Source: Gossypium raimondii (taxonomy: Eukaryota; Streptophyta; Magnoliopsida; Malvales; Malvaceae). Taken from it: DNA of 64,000 nucleotides. The translations under genes and the position numbers were made by a program. Shown here one piece after another: positions 59,014 through 64,000 of the stretch; positions within the stretch are counted from its first letter, which is position 1; the number at the start of each line of letters is the position of its first letter. The stretch covers positions 60,149,980 through 60,213,979 of the forward strand of contig NC_068575.1 of assembly GCF_025698545.1 (NCBI RefSeq). The letters run 5' to 3'. A model generated the notes under the pieces. That model had not been told where the DNA came from. It worked only from the letters and a program-made list of their open reading frames with translations, and made no database searches.

Positions 59014-60186
59014 AATTAGAGTTGTTGTCGAGTCACTTCATCCAATCCGGCTCAAAGGCCTGTTTGAAATATAGAACGATTTGAATAAAAATATAAGCTT
59101 GAAATATAAGTTTGGAAAAAAAAAACAAGATCTATTTTCTAAATAGATCAGGCCTTGAGTAGATTTGTTCATGGGTTGGGCCACCCGGCCCAAAGGCCCG
59201 TTCGAAATGTGAGAGGGTTTGTGCAAAAATATAGGCCCAAAAAATGGGTTTTGACAAAAAAATAAGGTCCATTTAAAAGATGGGCAAAGCCTTGGGTAAG
59301 GCATTTTTGGCTCGGGTCCTGCCCGAATTCACTAAAGGATAATTTTTTTTTAATATTATTTTCTTATTGTTTTCTCCCTATTTTGCTACCATTTTACTAT
59401 TATGTTGCTACTATTTTGTTGTTATTGTTTGGATATTGTATAAAACTTATTTTATTGTTAATTTTGTTATTATTTTAAAGAAATTTGTTAAATTTGTTAT
59501 TATTTTAGAGGCATTTGCATATTAAGTTGCATCTATCTTAGTGTTATTTAAGTATACATATTTTTTAAAATTTATTTTCAATTTGTTGGGAAATATTTAT
59601 TTTGATGTTTTTAGTATTTTTGATATATTATATATATATTTTAAAATTATATAAAAAATAATATAAAAATTAATATGGGCGGGCCTGGGTTTTAACATTT
59701 TTATTTGGGTAGGGATTGGGCAAAAATTTAGGCCTATTTTTCAGACCAGACCCGAGCCTAGCAATCAGGCCTACTTTTTTAGTTGAGCCCGACTCAAACC
59801 CGGCCAGGCCCATGCACACCTCTAGCCTCGATTAAGTTTTTTTGGCTCGGGCTTGACCCAGATACTTGTCTAGAACATTTATTTTATTGTTAATTTTGCT
59901 ACTATTTTAGTTGCAACTATCTTAGTATAAAGACCTTTTAATGTATTTTCAATTTGTTAGGAAACATTTATTTTATAATTTTTAGTGTATTTGATATATT
60001 ATATATTTTTAAATTGCTTTATATAATAAAATAGTTTTTTTAAAAATTTAATACGGTTCAGGCCCGAATTTAGCATCTGCAATCTAAGTCAAGCTTGGAC
60101 AAAAATTTAGGCCAATTTTTCGGGCCAGATTCAAGCCTATCAATCGAACCTAAAATTTTATTAAAATTTGGCTCACAACTCTAATT
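59014..60186. mobile_element. TIR-type repeat carrying a nested insertion
   Basis: The left edge AATTAGAGTTGTTGTCGAGT and the complemented right edge AATTAGAGTTGTGAGCCAAA match as short inverted ends. The outer portions contain 'ggctcaaaggcctg' and 'cgggccagattcaagcct' words on either side of the inner element at 59160-59825. Confidence 0.5.
59160..59825. mobile_element. gggccgggc-type TIR repeat, copy 1
   Basis: The left edge 'tagatttgttcatgggttgg' and the complemented right edge 'tagaggtgtgcatgggcctg' are inverted ends. The inside has 'cccggcccaaaggcccgttc', 'ggctcgggtcctgcccgaa', an AT-rich centre, then 'gggcgggcctgggtttt' and 'cagacccgagcc'. It is non-coding and is a common type of plant non-autonomous repeat. 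A second copy is at 61650-62302. Confidence 0.6.
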
Positions 60187-60853
60187 AAAATAACAAATAA
60201 TCAAAATGATTGGAATTAATCAACCCAATATAAACATCAAAATGCAGAATTGATAATAAAATGTGATATTAGTACATCAAATCGTACACAAATAAGCAAA
60301 ACACAAAAAGAATAAAAATACACATAGAAAGTTGTTAATGCAATCTATATTGTAAGGTAATAGTCAGATCTATCTATTCATTAGATAATTACAAGTACAG
60401 AAGTTGTAATAATTTGTATAATTAGATAGTGTTTCATCTCTTCTTAAAACTCTTATTTTTTTATTTGTAATTTTAATAATTCGTTAGCCTAATATTTTTT
60501 AAAATTTATAATTATTATTGAAAAGACATTGGCCATCAATACCAATAATTGACTCTCAACTTTCAAGTTTAGCATGGATAATGAGATGATTTCTATTAGA
60601 AAGATGAACATAGGCACCTTTGGATGAATAATGTATAAATTTCGATTACTAAAATGATAACTTTTACAAAATGAACAAAAAAGAAAGTCAAAAAAACAAC
60701 ATAATTTGTAGTTTTGTTTCGACTAAGTTCAGAAGATAAAGAAGATAAACGAACTCGAACAATAAATTGAAACACAATCAAACTATATATGTATATATAT
60801 ATATATATATATAAAAGAATAAGAAGAAAATAATGTCAAAACAATAAAGGAGG

Positions 60854-61063
60854 TTAGCCAGCGTAGATGCGGATGCCCAGGGCCAAAATGAGGATAGTGA
60901 AGAGACCAAAGAAGAGGAGAGTGTGGATCACAATGGCTTTGCCATTTGTTTGGAAGTTACCAAATTCAACAGTTCGGTTGTTCCCTGGAAGCTGGAAGAG
61001 AAGGCCAGGGGACAGCAGTATGAACAGCATATAGCCTACAAGAACGGGCGCCCAATCCACCAT
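60854..61063 (-). CDS. DUF3339 family small membrane protein, second copy
   Basis: A single frame of 69 residues starting MVDWAPVLVGYMLFILLSPG, then LLFQLPGNNRTVEFGNFQTN, and ending with a second hydrophobic segment (IVIHTLLFFGLFTILILALG) and IRIYAG. It aligns end to end without gaps to the copy at 58315-58527 (D-W-x-P-V-L-V, L-S/C-P-G-L-L-F-Q, V-E-F-G-N, I-V-x-H), so the two are a tandem pair in the same orientation. Two membrane segments are expected. The biochemical role of the family is unknown. The gene looks intact, and its coding sequence has no intron. Confidence 0.9.
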   Translation of the reverse strand: MVDWAPVLVGYMLFILLSPGLLFQLPGNNRTVEFGNFQTNGKAIVIHTLLFFGLFTILILALGIRIYAG

Positions 61064-61649
61064 TGCTTTAGTACCTTCTAGCTGATGTCAATTTTTGCTG
61101 CAATGCAACCTCTCTCAGTTAAAACAACAAACACAAGAAATGCTTTCCAGCAATGCAATGGAACATCAATACAAGCCTATAAATATATTTGGTATGTAAA
61201 AGTGACAAAGGACCCGTTTAGATTACTTGTATTCGGATATAATTATGGGTATAATTTTTAAAATAAGTATTTGGCACTCACTTTATAAATTATATTAGCT
61301 ATATACTTTTTTTGGCTTTGGAATTGGGATACTTTTGAGTATAGAAACAGTAGAAAGAGCCAAGTTTCAATCAGATGAGAGAAATGATAAATTCTTTTCT
61401 TACAATGAAAGCATCAAAATATGGGATCGAATACCATGAATATTTGAGTTTGGGGATCTTTCATTTGAAGTGAAAATTGTTAAGCAAAGGTGCCTTTCTT
61501 CGGTACAAAGACATGCCAATGGTGACAAAAGAAAGTAATCCAATTGGGTTAAGCATCTCTCCAGCATCCGTCCAATGAACTGATTAAATCCATTGTTGTC
61601 AGTGCTGTATTAGTGAGTGTATTTATTTGAATTGTATTAAAATAGTTTA

Positions 61650-62302
61650 TCTTACTAGAATTGCTCATAGGTCGGATTGTTTATCTAGGTTTAAAAGTTC
61701 ATTTAAAAAAAATAAAAGAATCTAAACAAATTTATAAGGTCCAAAAAGTAAGTTTGAGTAAAATTTTAAGGCCCGTTTTTTATATGAGACTACCTTTAGA
61801 CAAGATTTTTTCGTTTGACCCGAATATGTTATGTTATAAAAGATATTTGTATTAATTATATATGTTAAATAATAAATATATTTATATTAAATCACTAATT
61901 AAATAACAATTAAATTCATTATCCAAAACCTAAAATAACTTATCCAACTAAATAACCCAACCCAAAATATAAAATTTTAAAATTTATATTTAATACAATA
62001 AAATATTCATTATATTTATGGTAGTGTTTTTTTAATATAAATATTTTTAAATGTCTTTTTAATGTGTTAGAGAACATTAATTTTATTAGTGCATTTAGTG
62101 TATTTTATTTTTAAATAAAAAACTAATCTAAAAAAAAAATCAAATATGGGCAGGCCGGGTCAGGCCTGGGTTTATCTTTCTTAAATTAGGTCGGGATTGG
62201 GCAAAAAGTAAGCCCATTTTTTAGGTCAGGGTTTGGCTCAGGCTTAGAAATTAATCTATATACCTTGCATGAGCCCAGCCTAACCCATTAGCACCTCTAT
62301 GT
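61650..62302. mobile_element. gggccgggc-type TIR repeat, copy 2
   Basis: The left edge 'tagaattgctcataggtcgg' and the complemented right edge 'tagaggtgctaatgggttag' are inverted ends. The right half has 'gggcaggccgggtcaggcct', 'ggtcgggattgggcaaaaa' and 'catgagcccagcc', as in the copy at 59160-59825. It is more diverged and is non-coding. Confidence 0.55.
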
Positions 62303-62530
62303 TGGACCGGTTGAGGTATAGATCTGGAGAAAGGCTTTGAACTGGTTAAGCTAGGAATCGATACGGATTGGTTTAACCGGGCTAAAAAATCGGTTGAATT
62401 AGCAGTTAAATTAATTTTCAATTTTTTTATTAATTTTTAATGATTTATTTACTCGAACAATCTAGATCGGTCAAATAAATTGGGCTGGTGAACTGACCGA
62501 TTCGACCACCGATCTAGTTTTGAAAAGCTT
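62300..62530. repeat. ccggtt-type dispersed repeat, copy
   Basis: 'ggaccggttgaggtatag', 'ggtttaaccgggctaaa', 'aatcggttgaattagcag', 'tttttattaatttttaatg', and 'tagatcggtcaaataaattg' then 'gaccgattcgaccaccgat' follow one another. It has the style of 21630-21870 and 38820-39090. Confidence 0.45.
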
Positions 62531-62839
62531 GTCTATTGTTTTTATTTTGATATATTACTTCAAATTAATTTATGTTTTTAATATTTTTCCCATGTATATT
62601 TATCGTCTATTTTTAAATTTTTAAAATAAACTACACACATTGTACTCCTATCAAAAGAAATTCAAGATTAAACTTGCTTAGAAGGATAATCTAAAAAATT
62701 TGGTTTAAAATATCAAAATTTCACATCAGCTAGTATGGGCCGATAAGCAATGGTACAAGTTGACATTAATTAAAATGGATCGAAGTGCATAAGAGTGCTT
62801 GGAACGTACCAAAATTTTAATCAAAACAAAATATAGATT

Positions 62840-62926
62840 ATTTGATACCGGTTTAAAATCAAAATAATACATATCAACCAGTATTGGAATACACTTTAAA
62901 TTTTGATTTTAAGCCAGTATCAAATA
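62840..62926. repeat. Hairpin with 26-bp arms
   Basis: The arms at 62840-62865 ('atttgataccggtttaaaat'...) and 62901-62926 are inverted copies differing at two positions, with a 35-bp loop. Confidence 0.8.
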
Positions 62927-63066
62927 GTAAGTTAGATTTATTTTAGTTTGTTTTGATGAAATTAATTATATTAATTATGTCAAATTCATTTATCTTACCT
63001 AATCTATGGAAATATTTTCAAATTTCAAACGCCTATAAACAAAATTTAAATAGATGTTAATTTTGT

Positions 63067-63589
63067 GTACAATCAACTTTCTTTATAACAATTACTTTCT
63101 ATACTAACATTTTATTATATAACTAAATTTACTATGCATTTGATTTTTATATTCTATTTTTACCTTCCGTAACAACTTTTTATCTATAACAACAACTATA
63201 AAGTATGGAATACACTTTTGTTTTTCTTAAAATTTAGTAAATTTAATTTTACTCCTAAGTGAATAATAATAAATTTTAGTTATGATATTATTTCAATAAA
63301 ATGTTTAATTTTCATATAAAACATGTTAATCATATTTTATAAAATGTAAATAATTTTAATAAATCGAATTACATTTACAAATTCCATTAAAGATACAATC
63401 TAAATCTTATTAATTAATAATATTATTGTAATTTATTTTAATTTAAAATTTTAAAAACTCAAACAAAATCTAGATCTCAAACGTTGTTATAGGTGTCTCA
63501 AATGCTATTCTAAGCGAATAAGAGTCACCTCTTTATAACATCAAAAATTTTGACATACAAGCAAATTGTTATAAAGAGATTGATTATAT
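63067..63589. mobile_element. MITE-like TIR element
   Basis: The left end 'acaatcaactttctttataa' and the complemented right end 'ataatcaatctctttataac' are inverted repeats of about 27 bp with few mismatches. The interior is AT-rich and non-coding, with further 'ataacaac' words on both sides. Confidence 0.55.
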
Positions 63590-64000
63590 AGAGTTTCATT
63601 AGTTCATTTAAAATTGAAATTTCAAGTGTTGAAATTAATAGGGATTAAAATTGAATTATAAAAATTATTTGGTCTGTTGTTGAAAATTATTTGTTAAATT
63701 TAATATTAAAATTTGAAATCTTGATTTTTATCTTTTTACTATTAAATTTATCTTGAATATAAAAATATGTTGTGAAAGTTAAAAGGTTAAATATAAAAAA
63801 TATCATAAAACTAAAAATAATTAATTTAGGCTTAATATATAATTTGGTACTAAGATTGATATTTTATGTGGTACATGTATTATTTTTGGTCTAATGTGGT
63901 ATTTTATCTGACAAAAGTTAAATATTTTGATAAGGTAACAAATTTACTTTTTAGTGTTTAATTGATTAGAGTTAATTTGATGAAAATTCATAATTAACAC

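Larger units (their letters stand above)
58528..60853. other. Spacer between the two DUF3339 genes, mostly repeats
   Basis: Besides the leader of the first DUF3339 gene it holds a nested pair of TIR-type repeats (59014-60186 with 59160-59825 inside), AT-rich DNA, and a (TA)n microsatellite at about 60789-60813. No gene is seen. Confidence 0.5.
61064..64000. other. AT-rich, repeat-bearing right end of the window
   Basis: Leader and promoter of the second DUF3339 gene, then repeats listed separately (61650-62302, 62300-62530, 62840-62926, 63067-63589). A 'gacccgtttagatt' start near 61212 resembles the edge of a hAT-like repeat, but I could not pair it. No gene is seen. Confidence 0.45.

Overview
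The window is nuclear DNA of a eudicot plant. Genes have short exons with GT-AG introns, the intergenic DNA is very AT-rich, and the gene families are plant-specific (NAC, SBP/SPL, MIKC MADS-box, SWEET, TPD1-like, DUF3339). The repeats (a CACTA-like family with GCGGCGTTT/AACGCC motifs, a Ty3-gypsy LTR carrying a 'gtgtaagaccatgtctggg' minisatellite, and gggccgggc-type TIR repeats) look like Gossypium (cotton) or a close Malvaceae relative. The species is inference; no database was searched.

Layout, left to right. 0.6-0.9 kb: remnant of a leucine-rich-repeat receptor-like protein. 1.4-4.2 kb: CACTA-like element with telomere-like filler inside. 5.6-13.4 kb (+): three-exon gene for a 1706-residue NO VEIN/sacsin-like GHKL ATPase protein, with an inverted-repeat element in intron 2. 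15.2-19.0 kb: complete 3.8-kb solo LTR with a perfect 5-bp target duplication. 19.3-19.6 kb: hAT transposase remnant. 20.3-21.3 kb (-): NAC gene of the NAC083/VNI2 type with a GC-AG intron. 25.1 kb (-): tRNA-Gln(UUG). 29.2-30.6 kb (+): six-exon clade III-type SWEET sugar transporter. 32.9-34.3 kb (-): TPD1-like small secreted cysteine-rich protein. 37.6-39.3 kb: cluster of MITE-like elements. 40.8-42.9 kb (+): seven-exon ribosomal protein eL8 (RPL7A) with a telo-box/site II promoter. 44.8-45.1 kb (-): LINE-type RNase H remnant. 46.5-47.8 kb (+): SPL13-like SBP gene with a miR156 site. 48.2-50.1 kb (-): broken, intron-retaining copy of a mitochondrial complex I gamma-carbonic-anhydrase-like gene. 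50.7-54.7 kb (-): eight-exon MIKC MADS-box gene, TM8-like, with a 1.2-kb TIR element in intron 4. 58.3-61.1 kb (-): two DUF3339 small membrane proteins. The rest is AT-rich DNA with dispersed small repeats.

The genes are independent plant loci, not an operon. Several are developmental (SPL13-like, MADS, NAC, TPD1-like, SWEET), but nothing in the sequence shows that they act together. I reconstructed exons by hand from splice signals, reading-frame continuity and family knowledge; each listed coding gene closes in frame from ATG to stop. I saw no clearly undescribed biological system. The strongest unusual observations are the gamma-CAL pseudogene, a nearly G-free 462-bp tract inside the MADS intron, a perfect 35-bp duplication touching a splice donor, a GC-AG NAC intron, and a run of short palindromes in the CACTA-like element.
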